Shown piece by piece: positions 1-8,493 of a stretch of 64,000 bases of DNA. Source of the DNA: Desulfobacterales bacterium (GTDB lineage: Bacteria > Desulfobacterota > Desulfobacteria > Desulfobacterales > Desulfosalsimonadaceae); the NCBI GenBank assembly GCA_034520365.1, contig JAXHNP010000006.1:1288501-1352500 (forward strand), written 5' to 3'. The stretch's first letter is position 1. Every line of letters starts with the position of its first letter. A program made the translations under genes and the position numbers. The notes under the pieces are model-generated. The model saw only the letters and a program-made list of their open reading frames with translations, made no database searches and was not told the origin of the DNA.

Positions 1-63
1 CAATGTCTTTCGACGGGAATATTCCCCAAGGCACTGTCACTTTCCACGAAGGATTCAAAGCGG

Positions 64-1113
64 ATGGCCAACAAGAGCGTGCAGGCGACGCTTGACAGCG
101 CGCCTGACGCTCGGCGTTGGGCCGCAGCAATTATTCGAGGTTTTTTTTCTTTGAAACGTGAGACGTTAGAAAAATTCCAGGTATTCATATATCTCGCCGC
201 TATTACCTGTGGCTTGCTGGTTGGGATCGTTCTGCCAAACCAGGTTGGAGCGCTGGAGCTGGTACTCTGGCCAGTTCTGGGACTGCTGTTGTATGCAACC
301 TTTACTCAGGTTCCTCTGGCCTACCTGCACGAGGCTTTTGCCGGTTCTCGCTTTATCGCCGCTGTCGTGATCGGTAACTTCATTCTTTTGCCGTTCGTTG
401 TGTGGGGCCTGATGTCCGTGGCCCCAAATGAGCCTGCGGTGCGCCTCGGCATACTGCTAGTGTTGCTGGTGCCGTGTACTGACTGGTTTATCACGTTCAC
501 CCACTTGGGTCGCGGAGATACAAAGCACGCCATCGCATTTGCTCCTGTCAGTCTGATACTGCAGATGGTTTTTCTGCCCTTCTACCTTTGGCTATTCCTG
601 GGTTCGGATTTCGCAGCAAGTGTGGCGCAACGAGAGATGCTCGTGGCATTTCTTGGCTTAATCGTGCTTCCATTGTTGGCGGCATTCATTACAGAAAAAT
701 GGGCGGAAGCCAGCACCAGCCGCCGACATGTTATTAACCGGATAGGTTGGTTTCCGGTGCCCTTACTTGCGGTTGTCGTTTTTTCCATCGCCGCTGCACA
801 GGTCGGTATCGTTATGGATTCGGTAAATCTGCTAGGGCACCTGCTTCTAATTTTCGTTGCGTTTCTCGTGATTTCCGGCCTTATCTCCTGCGGCCTTGCA
901 CTCGTGTTCAGACTGCCGGTAGTGCAGGGACGGGTTTTAGCATTCAGTTTGGGCAGCCGGAACTCATTCGTCGTCCTTCCGCTCGCACTTGCACTGCCCT
1001 CGTCGTACGAGCTGGCAGTTGTCGTGATTGTCTTTCAATCATTGGTCGAACTCTTTGGCATGGTTGCATACTTATGGTGGGTTCCGAAGAAACTATTCCC
1101 TGTGGCTGCATGA
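64..1113 (+). CDS. ACR3/BASS-type arsenite-efflux-like membrane transporter
   Basis: A polytopic inner-membrane protein of 349 residues with about ten hydrophobic segments, of the bile-acid:Na+ symporter/ACR3 superfamily. A Cys at about residue 138 lies in a VPCTDW motif, matching the place of the conserved TM4 Cys of ACR3 arsenite exporters. A conserved Glu sits in the SLVELFG segment near the C-terminus, and the SLGSRNSF motif is typical of the family. The likely role is efflux of arsenite or another anion. The reading frame is open to the window edge, so the true start could lie upstream; ATG 64 has a weak AAGGA upstream. An attC-like site begins 9 bp after the stop, so the gene looks like an integron cassette. 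No ars regulator or reductase is adjacent. The substrate is inferred. Confidence 0.8.
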   Translation: MANKSVQATLDSAPDARRWAAAIIRGFFSLKRETLEKFQVFIYLAAITCGLLVGIVLPNQVGALELVLWPVLGLLLYATFTQVPLAYLHEAFAGSRFIAAVVIGNFILLPFVVWGLMSVAPNEPAVRLGILLVLLVPCTDWFITFTHLGRGDTKHAIAFAPVSLILQMVFLPFYLWLFLGSDFAASVAQREMLVAFLGLIVLPLLAAFITEKWAEASTSRRHVINRIGWFPVPLLAVVVFSIAAAQVGIVMDSVNLLGHLLLIFVAFLVISGLISCGLALVFRLPVVQGRVLAFSLGSRNSFVVLPLALALPSSYELAVVVIVFQSLVELFGMVAYLWWVPKKLFPVAA

Positions 1114-1121
1114 GCCTACAG

Positions 1122-1205
1122 GCCCAACCGGCTTAACCAGACGCCGGACACTATGCGGTTTTTAGCAGGTAATTTGGGCGGCGCTGGTTAGCCGTAACGT
1201 TATGG
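1122..1205 (+). other. attC-like recombination site A
   Basis: The left core GCCCAAC (1122-1128) fits RYYYAAC exactly; the right core is GTTATGG (1199-1205). The arms at 1129-1146 and 1179-1194 are inverted repeats that pair along their whole length once two extrahelical bases (a t and an a) on the left arm are set aside. This is the hallmark of a folded integron attC. The site lies just after the transporter gene, as expected for a cassette 3' end. Confidence 0.82.
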
Positions 1206-1508
1206 TCTTATCAGTCGTTTACCGTGGCCCGAACCAAGGCAGTTCCGACTCCAGACCGACTTATTTGTAAAAAATTTTCACTGTCGTTTGAAATGACATG
1301 GGTACCACTTTTCATCGCCGCTTATTGCAATAAGGCACGCCAGAGCAATCAATTTGCATCTCATCCCCTAAAATGATAATATGCGCAGAAATTAGGGACC
1401 ATTAGTGGGGACCAGCGCCAAAAAGGGGCTGTCTTTTCAGGCTTTACGCGCTTTGGTGACACCCATTATCAGCAGAACATAAGGTATACCAACGGATTGC
1501 AGGGGCTG
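1206..1508. other. Non-coding stretch before hsdM
   Basis: No convincing gene lies here. It holds a 61-bp segment related to one at 15203-15263 (listed separately). Otherwise there is only unassigned sequence in which the hsdM promoter must lie; I could not identify a clear -35/-10 pair. Confidence 0.5.
1351..1411 (+). repeat. 61-bp intergenic repeat, copy 1
   Basis: It aligns without gaps to 15203-15263 with 47 of 61 identical positions, counted by eye. It contains the shared blocks AATTTGCATC, AAATGATAAT and ATTAGGG-CC. This copy lies about 100 bp upstream of hsdM; the other abuts the potassium-channel gene. Its function is unknown; it could be a promoter or operator element, or a dispersed repeat. 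Confidence 0.6.
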
Positions 1509-2994
1509 ATGTTTGAACAAACATTCAAGAACATTGACGATGTGTTGTGGAAAGAGGCCGGATGCGCCACAGAGCTTGATTATACCGAGCAGACTTCCTG
1601 GATGCTGTTTTTAAAATACCTGGATGATCTGGAACACGAGCGGGCCATGGAAGCCGAGCTTTTGGGCAAATCCTATGAGTTTATCATAGAGGCCGGGTAC
1701 CGCTGGTCAAGCTGGGCCGCGCCCCAAACAGCGGACGGCAGTTTTGATCATGACAGCGCACTTACCGGCGATGATCTGATTCTTTTCGTAAACAACCGGC
1801 TGTTTCCCTATCTGCAAGGGTTTAAGGAGCGGGCCGCCAGCCCGGATACCATCGAATACAAAATCGGCGAGATTTTCGGCGAGATCCGAAACAAGTTCCA
1901 GAGCGGCTACAGTCTGCGCGACGCCCTGGAGCTGATCGACAGTCTGAGCTTCCGTTCGCAGCAGGAAAAGCACGAACTTTCCCACCTGTATGAGGCCAAG
2001 ATCCGGAATATGGGCAATGCCGGCCGAAACGGCGGGGAATACTATACCCCGCGGCCCCTTATCCGGGCCATGGTCCGGGTCACCCGCCCGAAGATCGGTG
2101 AGCGCATCTATGACGGGGCCGCCGGGTCCGCCGGGTTTTTGTGCGAGGCCCACGATTATCTGCGCTACGGGGCAAATGGCTACGACAACGGCCATGGCAA
2201 CGGCAGCCGCCTGTCCACCCAGGATCTGGACACCCTGCAGCACCAGACCTTTTACGCCAAGGAGAAAAAGAGTCTCCCCTATGTGATCGGCATCATGAAC
2301 ATGATCCTCCATGGCATCGAGACCCCCAACATCGTGCACACCAACAGCCTCACGGAAAACATCAGCGACATCCAGGAAAAGGACCGCTTTGACGTGATCC
2401 TGGCCAATCCGCCGTTTGGCGGCAAGGAGCGAAAGGAGGTGCAGCAGAATTTTCCCATCAACCGGCGAGACCGCCTTTTTGTTCTTGCAGCATTTTATGA
2501 AATATTTAAAGGGCGGCGGCCGGGCCGCAGTGGTGATCAAAAACACCTTCCTGTCCAACTCGGACAATGCCTCCCGGGCGCTTCGCCGGGAGCTTCTGGA
2601 GGCCTGCAACCTGCATACGGTGCTGGACTGTCCGGGCGGGACCTTTCTGGGCGCAGGGGTCAAAACCGTGGTGCTGTTTTTTGAAAAAGGAGCGCCCACG
2701 CGCAAAATCTGGTACTACCAGCTCGACCCCGGCCGCAGCCTGGGCAAGACCAACCCCTTGAATGACGAGGACTTAAAGGAGTTTGTGGAACTGCAGGCCG
2801 GTTTTTCCGATTCCGGGCAATCCTGGACCGTGGATGTGAATGACATTGATCCGGAGACGCTTGATTTGTCAGTAAAAAATCCCAACAAGGCAGAAGAACG
2901 GCCGCTGCGTGAGCCCGAAGTGATCATCAACGAGATCCAGACCCTGGATAAGGAGAGCGAGGAGATTCTGGAAGAGATTCGGGGGATGTTATGA
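1509..2994 (+). pseudogene. hsdM: Type I restriction-modification methyltransferase subunit HsdM, frameshifted
   Basis: HsdM is the N6-adenine methyltransferase subunit of type I restriction-modification. Start ATG 1509 gives MFEQTFKNIDDVLWK, the usual start of this family; an in-frame TTG at 1497 is less likely. The SAM motif region (DGAAGSAGFL) and the catalytic NPPFGG are both present in the first frame. At about 2460 the reading frame breaks in the conserved FPI-TGETAFLF segment. The second frame resumes immediately with TGETAFLFLQHF and runs to the stop at 2994. The pattern fits a 2-nt loss. It may be a real inactivating mutation or a sequencing or assembly error. The stop overlaps the hsdS start (ATGA). 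Confidence 0.85.
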
Positions 2995-4229
2995 GGGATG
3001 AGTGGAAAACTGCAAAACTCGGAGAAATAGCTAGCATAGGAGCTGGTAACTCTGCACCCCAGAAAAAAGAATCTTTTCAGAACGGAATTTATCCGTTCGT
3101 GCGGACTTCTGATGTTGGAAAAATTCGGTTTGGGTCAATTTATGACTCCACTGATAAATTAAATGATAAAGGCGCTACCAAGCTGCGTCTGATTTCTAAA
3201 GGCTCGATTCTCGTTCCGAAGAGTGGTGCGTCTACGTTTTTAAATCATAGGGTCATTCTTGGTTGCGACTCTTATGTTTCGAGTCATCTTGCTACAATCA
3301 AAGCTAATCCGGAATATGCCCTTGATTATTATTTACTCTATTATCTTCTTACAGTAAGTTCGCAAAACCTTATTCAAGACCATAAATACCCTTCATTGAA
3401 GTTGAGCGATATTAGTAATATTTGTGTTTTGCTTCCACCTCTTAACGAACAAAAACGCATCGTCGCCATTCTCGATGAAGCTTTCGCGGGAATCGAAAAG
3501 GCGGTCGTCAACACAGAAAAGAACCTTGCCAACGCCCGCGAGCTATTTGAGAATTATTTGAATTCTGTTTTTCGCTCTCACGATTATGGATGGACTGAAC
3601 TCACTCTTGGTGAAATTGCTGAATTTAAGAATGGGTTGAATTTTACCAAAAATTCAAAAGGAGAACATGTTAAGATTGTGGGGGTAAAAAATTTTCAATC
3701 AAACTATTGGGTTCCAATGCATAAACTTGAAATTGCTCAGATTGACGGCAAGTTAAGTGAATCCTATAAGCTTCAAAAAGGTGATATTTTAACTGTTAGG
3801 TCGAATGGGAACAAAAACCTTATTGGGCGATGCATGTTGGCTGGTGATATTCCTGAGCCTACTTCACATTCTGGATTCACAATCAGAATTCGACTTATCT
3901 CATCCATTGTTGAACCTACATTCCTTGTTCATTATCTTAAGACGGATATGGTTAGGGATATGCTAATTAAATCCGGAGGCGGTGTAAACATAAGCAGTTT
4001 AAATCAGACGGTGCTGTCAAGGCTGCCAATTCAAGTGCCTGAGAAAAATAAACAAAGAGATATTGTTAATAAAATTGAAACTCTTCAGCAGGAAACATTA
4101 ACATTAGACAAAATCTATACACAAAAACTTACCGCCCTGACCGAACTCAAACAATCCCTGCTTCAAAAAGCATTTTCCGGGGAGCTGACGGCAAACCCGA
4201 ATAACAAGCGCAAAGAGGCAGCCGCATGA
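2991..4229 (+). CDS. hsdS: Type I restriction-modification specificity subunit HsdS
   Basis: HsdS sets the target sequence of the type I complex. The 412 residues show the standard two half-sites: TRD1 (about 1-150), a central conserved helix (PPLNEQKRIVAILDEAF), TRD2 beginning WTELTLGEIAEF at about residue 200, and a C-terminal conserved helix ending in LLQKAFSGEL. The gene overlaps hsdM and hsdR by 4 nt each (ATGA), indicating a translationally coupled operon. The TRD-coding parts are clearly more AT-rich than hsdM and hsdR, as expected when target-recognition domains are exchanged horizontally. The recognition sequence cannot be read from this. Confidence 0.93.
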   Translation: MRDEWKTAKLGEIASIGAGNSAPQKKESFQNGIYPFVRTSDVGKIRFGSIYDSTDKLNDKGATKLRLISKGSILVPKSGASTFLNHRVILGCDSYVSSHLATIKANPEYALDYYLLYYLLTVSSQNLIQDHKYPSLKLSDISNICVLLPPLNEQKRIVAILDEAFAGIEKAVVNTEKNLANARELFENYLNSVFRSHDYGWTELTLGEIAEFKNGLNFTKNSKGEHVKIVGVKNFQSNYWVPMHKLEIAQIDGKLSESYKLQKGDILTVRSNGNKNLIGRCMLAGDIPEPTSHSGFTIRIRLISSIVEPTFLVHYLKTDMVRDMLIKSGGGVNISSLNQTVLSRLPIQVPEKNKQRDIVNKIETLQQETLTLDKIYTQKLTALTELKQSLLQKAFSGELTANPNNKRKEAAA

Positions 4230-6613
4230 ACGAAGCCGAAACCCGCGCCGAATTAATCGACCCTGCCCTGCGTGACGCGGGCTGGGGCGTGCTGGACGGC
4301 AGCCGGGTGCGGCGGGAGGTGATTGCGCCGGGCCGGCTCCAGGGCGCGGGAAAGCGGGCCCGGCCGGATATTGCCGATTATGTGCTGATGTATCAGGGGC
4401 AGAAACTGGCGGTGCTCGAGGCCAAGCGCCGGGATCTGCCGGACACCGAGGGGCTTTCACAGGCCAAGCGTTATGCCGAGCTTTTGCAGGCGCGGTTTGC
4501 CTTTGCCACCAACGGCGACGGCCTTTACCGGGTAGACATGCACACCGGCGCGGAAGGCTATCTGGATGCCTATCCCACGCCGGATGAGCTCTGGGCGGAA
4601 ACCTTTGCCGGGTCAAATCTCTGGCGGGAGCGGTTCGGTCAGGTGCCGTTCGAGGACCGGGGCGGCTTCTGGCAGGCGCGGTATTACCAGCACAATGCCA
4701 TCAACAAGGTCCTGGAAGCCATTGCCGCAGGCCAAGACCGCATCCTGCTGACCCTGGCTACGGGCACCGGCAAAACCGCCATCGCCTTTCAGATCGCGTG
4801 GAAACTGTTTCACGCCCGGTGGAGCCTGGCGGCAAGGAAATCCGGTGCGCCCGGCCGCCGGCCGCGGGTGCTGTTTCTGGCGGACCGCAATAACCTGGCC
4901 GACCAGGCATTCAACGATTTTTCGGCCTTTGCCGAGGATGCGCTGGTGCGCATTGACCCGGAGATCATCCGCAAAAAAGGCCGGGTGCCCAAAAACGGCA
5001 ATATCTTTTTTACCATTTTCCAGACCTTTATGACCGGCCGGGATGCGGACGGCCTTCCTTCGCCCAGTTTCGGGGATTATCCGGCGGATTTTTTCGACTT
5101 TATCGTGATTGACGAATGCCACCGGGGCGGGGCCAATGACGAGAGCAACTGGCGCGGCATCCTCGAATATTTCAGCCCGGCGGTCCAGCTTGGCCTGACC
5201 GCCACGCCCAAGCGGCAGCACAATGTGGACACCTATGCCTACTTTGGCGAGCCGGTGTATGTCTATTCCTTAAAAGACGGCATCAATGACGGCTTTTTAA
5301 CCCCGTTTAAGGTCAAGCAGATCGCCACCACCCTGGATGACTATGTCTATACCCCGGATGACCAGGTGATCGAAGGCGAAATCGAGTCGGGCCGGCGCTA
5401 TACCGAGGATGACTTTAACCGCGTGATCGAGATCCGCGAGCGCGAAGGCTACCGGGTGCGCCTTTTTATGGACCAGATCGATCCCCGGGAAAAGACCCTG
5501 GTGTTCTGCGCCACCCAGGCGCACGCCCTGGCGGTGCGCGATCTGATCAACCAGTTCAAGGCCAGCCGCGATCCCTGCTACTGCGTGCGGGTGACCGCCA
5601 ATGATGGCAAGGAGGGCGACCGGTTTCTTGCCATGTTCCGGGACAATGAAAAGACCATCCCCACCATTCTCACCACCTCGCAGAAGCTCTCCACCGGCGT
5701 GGATGCCCGGAATGTGCGAAACATCGTGCTCATGCGGCCGGTCAATACCATGATCGAGTTCAAGCAGATCATCGGCCGCGGTACCCGGCTGTTCGAGGGA
5801 AAAGACTATTTCACCATCTATGATTTTGTGAAAGCCTATGAGCACTTCAGCGATCCGGAGTGGGACGGCGAGCCGCTGCCGCCCGAGCCGTGCCCGCGCT
5901 GCGGAAACATCCCCTGCACCTGCACAAAGGAGCCCCGCGAGCCCTGCCAGGTATGCGGCCAGATTCCGTGCATCTGCGAAAAAGAGCCGCCCGAGCCCTG
6001 CCCGGTATGCGGCAAGCGCCCCTGCATCTGCGGGAAAAACCGAAAGGTAAAGGTGAAGCTGGCAGACGGCAAGGAGCGCACCATCCAGCATATATCCGCC
6101 ACCACCTTCTGGAGCCCGGACGGCAAGCCCATGTCCGCCGCCCAGTTTATCGAGCAGCTATTCGGCGATCTGCCAGAGCTGTTTAAAGACGAAGACGAGC
6201 TGCGCGCCCTGTGGAGCCGGCCGGATACCCGCAAGGCCCTGCTCGACGGGCTGGCGGAAAAAGGCTACGGCACGGAGCAGCTCCGTGAGATCGGAAAACT
6301 CATCGAGGCCGAAAACTCGGACCTCTATGATGTTTTGGCCTATATTGCATTTGCCCTGCCCCCGGTTACCCGGGCCGAGCGCGTGGAAACCCGCCGGGCG
6401 GAAATTTTCAAGGGCCGCGATTACCGGCAGCAGGAATTTTTGAACTTTGTCCTGGGCCACTATGTGGCGCGCGGGGTAGAAGAGCTCGATACCGCCAAGC
6501 TGCCGCAATTGATTGAACTCAAATACAATAGCGTCGGCGATGCGGTGGCCGAACTCGGGCCGCCGGATAACATCCGCGAGGTCTTTGTGGAGTTTCAGCA
6601 ATACTTGTATTGA
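4226..6613 (+). CDS. hsdR: Type I restriction endonuclease/translocase subunit HsdR with Cys-rich repeat insert
   Basis: HsdR is the DNA translocase and nuclease subunit. The N-terminal HSDR_N nuclease carries RPD at about residue 46 and LEAK at about 64, a PD-(D/E)xK pattern. The SF2 helicase core has Walker A ATGTGKT (about 177-184), DECH (about 296-299) and the late motif QIIGRGTR. Residues about 554-602 hold three tandem 18-residue repeats of the form EPCxxCGxxPCxC, which look like metal-binding knuckles between the motor and the C-terminal domain. At 795 residues it is a small HsdR. It overlaps hsdS by 4 nt. The last 86 bp are duplicated at 11860 as part of a 435-bp repeat. Confidence 0.94.
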   Translation: MNEAETRAELIDPALRDAGWGVLDGSRVRREVIAPGRLQGAGKRARPDIADYVLMYQGQKLAVLEAKRRDLPDTEGLSQAKRYAELLQARFAFATNGDGLYRVDMHTGAEGYLDAYPTPDELWAETFAGSNLWRERFGQVPFEDRGGFWQARYYQHNAINKVLEAIAAGQDRILLTLATGTGKTAIAFQIAWKLFHARWSLAARKSGAPGRRPRVLFLADRNNLADQAFNDFSAFAEDALVRIDPEIIRKKGRVPKNGNIFFTIFQTFMTGRDADGLPSPSFGDYPADFFDFIVIDECHRGGANDESNWRGILEYFSPAVQLGLTATPKRQHNVDTYAYFGEPVYVYSLKDGINDGFLTPFKVKQIATTLDDYVYTPDDQVIEGEIESGRRYTEDDFNRVIEIREREGYRVRLFMDQIDPREKTLVFCATQAHALAVRDLINQFKASRDPCYCVRVTANDGKEGDRFLAMFRDNEKTIPTILTTSQKLSTGVDARNVRNIVLMRPVNTMIEFKQIIGRGTRLFEGKDYFTIYDFVKAYEHFSDPEWDGEPLPPEPCPRCGNIPCTCTKEPREPCQVCGQIPCICEKEPPEPCPVCGKRPCICGKNRKVKVKLADGKERTIQHISATTFWSPDGKPMSAAQFIEQLFGDLPELFKDEDELRALWSRPDTRKALLDGLAEKGYGTEQLREIGKLIEAENSDLYDVLAYIAFALPPVTRAERVETRRAEIFKGRDYRQQEFLNFVLGHYVARGVEELDTAKLPQLIELKYNSVGDAVAELGPPDNIREVFVEFQQYLY

Positions 6614-6962
6614 AATTTCCGGTTATCCGATTTACTCCAGTGCGAAGGAATCAGCGAGTCAGAAAAATGATGGGAATGGTTGATCCAAATCGGGATCGGG
6701 ATCGCTATCGAAATCGAAATGTTTCGATCCCGATCCCGATAGCGATTTCGATCCCGATACAATTTCCACTGGAGTCAAACAGGTAACCAAATTGAAATTT
6801 TTAGCCTGGTCCGCCCCCCGGATCCAATCTACCGTGAAAAGAATTGACTGTTGAATCAAAATATTTGGATGATATCAATGCATCCGAGTGGTACCAAATG
6901 GCCCATAACATGCGGTTTCACAAAGGACCGCGCATCCCCCGCGGCCTGTGAACCGCAGCGTT
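6528..6962 (+). repeat. 435-bp direct repeat, copy 1 (hsdR 3' end through attC)
   Basis: It matches 11860-12294 at a constant offset of 5332 bp with about six substitutions by eye. The repeat begins inside hsdR and ends at the GTT of an attC right core, which is where integron recombination would cut. The sequences beyond the ends are unrelated. The 6614-7015 interval has no gene; it holds this repeat, a hairpin and attC B1. Confidence 0.92.
6689..6758. repeat. ATCGGG/ATCGAAA hairpin, copy 1
   Basis: A long imperfect inverted repeat built from alternating ATCGGG and ATCGAAA hexamer-like units on one arm and their complements on the other. The same units occur just upstream of, and at the 3' end of, the four-helix-bundle gene at 33.7 kb. 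This copy may therefore be a gene-less derivative of such an element. A second copy is at 12021-12090. Confidence 0.75.
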
Positions 6963-6966
6963 CGCC
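6903..6966 (+). other. attC-like recombination site B1
   Basis: The left core is CCATAAC (6903-6909) and the right core is GTTCGCC (6960-6966). The arms TGCGGTTTCACAAAGGACCG and CGCGGCCTGTGAACCGCA pair with a few unpaired bases. The site is duplicated at 12235-12298 within the direct repeat. Confidence 0.75.
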
Positions 6967-7015
6967 TTCAAAAAACTTGACATGTACATACAATTGTGCT
7001 TACATATAAACTGCT

Positions 7016-7282
7016 ATGTTTGAATGGGATAAATCAAAAGCCAAGAAAAACTCATTAAAACACGGTATTAATTTTGCCGACACTTTCGCGGTTTTTGATG
7101 ATCCAAACGCTGTAACTCTTGATGATAATGGCTCAAATGAACAGCGTTATATCACCATAGGAATGGATGCTTTTGGCCGCATTTTAGTGGTGGTCTACAC
7201 ATGGCGTGGCGATAATATTCGCATTATTTCAGCACGTAAAGCCGTGCGTAGTGAGGTGGAGCAATATGAAAGCGAAATATGA
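7016..7282 (+). CDS. brnT: BrnT family toxin (type II toxin-antitoxin), copy 1
   Basis: BrnT is a RelE-fold ribonuclease toxin neutralised by BrnA. The 88-residue protein starts MFEWDKSKAKKNSLKHGI and carries the family's FEWD, KHGI and RIISARKA motifs. A TTGACA at 6977-6982 and an AT-rich -10 region lie just upstream, so the cassette appears to carry its own promoter. It overlaps brnA by 17 nt. attC sites flank the pair. Confidence 0.9.
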   Translation: MFEWDKSKAKKNSLKHGINFADTFAVFDDPNAVTLDDNGSNEQRYITIGMDAFGRILVVVYTWRGDNIRIISARKAVRSEVEQYESEI

Positions 7283-7520
7283 TTTTAGCAAAGGCAAGCG
7301 TGGTGCCGTCCTCCCTCAAGAGGGGAATAAGGTTCGGATAACTATCAGACTTGACCGTGACATTGTCGATTGGTTCCGTTCCAAAGTTGAGGAACAAGGC
7401 GGGGGGAACTACCAGTCAATGCTTAATGACGCTCTTAGAAAGCACATCGAGCATGAAGGCCAACCCCTTGAAGAGGTTCTTCGCCGTGTTGTACGGGAGG
7501 AGATACGCTCATCCCAGTAA
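7266..7520 (+). CDS. brnA: BrnA family antitoxin, copy 1
   Basis: An 84-residue antitoxin with a ribbon-helix-helix DNA-binding part (VRITIRLDRDIVDWFRSK), which in this family binds both BrnT and the operon promoter. Start ATG 7266 is chosen because GGAG lies a few bases upstream and the preceding in-frame sequence lies inside brnT. It is slightly longer than typical, with an acidic C-terminal tail (EEVLRRVVREEIRSSQ). Confidence 0.88.
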   Translation: MKAKYDFSKGKRGAVLPQEGNKVRITIRLDRDIVDWFRSKVEEQGGGNYQSMLNDALRKHIEHEGQPLEEVLRRVVREEIRSSQ

Positions 7521-7540
7521 AAACTAAGTATCGGGGCTGT

Positions 7541-7668
7541 GGCGAACCTTTGCGCACCAGACCGGAAGGGGCGGTCCATCATAGCGCTAATGTTGTCTGG
7601 TTCTTCACAAATTTATTTTTTTCACTTTTTCGGTGCACCCTTCCGGCTGGTAACGCAAGTCGTTGGGC
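7541..7668 (+). other. attC-like recombination site C
   Basis: The left core-like GGCGAAC is at 7541-7547 and the right core GTTGGGC, a perfect GTTRRRY, at 7662-7668. The arm GCGCACCAGACCGGAAGGG pairs with CCCTTCCGGCTGGTAACGC, leaving one extrahelical a and a two-base discrepancy. At 128 bp it has a long loop. The next gene starts 14 bp after the right core, which is typical cassette spacing. Confidence 0.85.
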
Positions 7669-7681
7669 AACAGGATTATCG

Positions 7682-8128
7682 ATGAACGAAAAAAACCGCC
7701 GCATTCTACCTCCTCTGATTCTTTTAGTTATCGGGCTGGTGCCTTGGTACTATGCTGTGAATGCATGGACAGCCTCTAGAGATTTAGTGGCTGGCACAAA
7801 GGCGGTTCAGGGTGTCGTCGTTGATTATGAATCCGGCTATGAATCGGCACCGCGAAAGGCTCCAGCGCTGCTGTACTACCCAGTTGTGGAGTTTACGGAC
7901 CAGGCTGGTCATACGCAGCGCTTCACAAGCAAGGTTGGCGCAGGAGGAGAACTTTACGACGTTGGTGAAAGCATATCTGTTCGCTACGACCCACTTGATC
8001 GACGCCCACCAATCGTAGCCTCCTTCCTTCGGCTTTGGGCCAAGGCAACGCTGTTTGTTCTCGCTGGTCTGCCTTTTGTGCTGCTCGGAGGAGTTCGTTT
8101 CTTCATCGCGGTTTCGGCACGATCATGA
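7682..8128 (+). CDS. DUF3592-like membrane protein (cassette gene)
   Basis: A 148-residue protein with an N-terminal membrane segment (about 9-27), an extracytoplasmic beta-rich middle (VVDYESGYES...YYPVVEFTD...RYDPLDRRPPIVAS) and a second membrane segment near the C-terminus. This layout and the YPVVEF and VGESISVRYDP motifs match DUF3592 proteins. Function is unknown. Start ATG 7682 is chosen over a longer in-frame extension, because the extension would run through the attC site. It forms a single-gene cassette. Confidence 0.8.
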   Translation: MNEKNRRILPPLILLVIGLVPWYYAVNAWTASRDLVAGTKAVQGVVVDYESGYESAPRKAPALLYYPVVEFTDQAGHTQRFTSKVGAGGELYDVGESISVRYDPLDRRPPIVASFLRLWAKATLFVLAGLPFVLLGGVRFFIAVSARS

Positions 8129-8156
8129 TAGTCGGCATATACCTTCGGGATTTACT

Positions 8157-8441
8157 GCCCAACCAGTCAGCCCAGGTGCCAGCCAGGGCCGGCGGCCTTT
8201 TGACAAATCACGGCTAATTTGTTCTAACCGCAAAACCCATAACCACGGTCCTGTTAACGGACAATTAGTCGGCACGGTGGCCGACTCTACGACGCATGTG
8301 GCCGTAGGGCAGGCCACCGTGCCTGCCTAAGAAAAGACAGAACAAATTTGCCCTGTTTGACCAATCGAGGGGAATTGAACATCAAATAATTCTAATCAAG
8401 TCAGGGAAAGCCTTGGCTGCTCCTGGCTTCCAGCATTATGC
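8157..8441 (+). other. attC-like site D, split by a mobile element
   Basis: The left core is GCCCAAC (8157-8163). The left arm AGCCCAGGTGCCAGCCAGGG pairs with GCCTTGGCTGCTCCTGGCT at about 8410-8428, with several extrahelical bases. The right core is degenerate (ATTATGC, 8435-8441). A 147-bp inverted-repeat element (8209-8355) sits in the loop, explaining the length. A related left half occurs at 12992. The gene-free interval 8129-8493 is accounted for by this site, the inserted element and the higB promoter. Confidence 0.68.
8209..8355. mobile_element. MITE-like element 1 (CACGG family)
   Basis: The left end CACGGCTAATTTGTTCT and the right end AGAACAAATTTGCCCTG are 17-bp terminal inverted repeats. 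The flanking 10-mers TTTGACAAAT (8199-8208) and TTTGACCAAT (8356-8365) match at 9 of 10 positions, indicating a target duplication. A related sequence at 12997-13064 lacks the insert. The core GGCACGGTGGCCGAC...GGCCACCGTGCC is itself an inverted repeat. There is no coding capacity. Confidence 0.88.
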
Positions 8442-8457
8442 ATACGGTGCAAATCGC

Positions 8458-8486
8458 TTGACATCTATAATGGACCCCATTATAAT
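8458..8486 (+). promoter_or_regulatory. sigma-70-type promoter of higBA-1
   Basis: TTGACA (8458-8463), a 17-bp spacer and TATAAT (8481-8486) give a consensus promoter. Transcription would begin within a few bases of the higB ATG at 8494, so the mRNA may be leaderless. Confidence 0.82.
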
Positions 8487-8493
8487 ATGACCC

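Noticed and set aside
1707..2705. Minus-strand frame opposite hsdM
   Set aside because: It has no recognisable domain and mirrors the codon structure of hsdM on the other strand.
5297..6601. Long minus-strand open frames opposite hsdR
   Set aside because: They are shadows of a GC-rich coding strand; hsdR is supported by motifs along its full length.
6689..6758. Alternating ATCGGG/ATCGAAA units considered as a CRISPR or simple tandem repeat
   Set aside because: The units are contiguous, without spacers, and form an inverted repeat. The open frame across them encodes only a low-complexity Asp/Ser/Pro tail.
8209..8355. Small open frames inside and across the short CACGG elements
   Set aside because: They follow the inverted repeats on either strand, lack ribosome-binding sites and are not shared as proteins among the copies.
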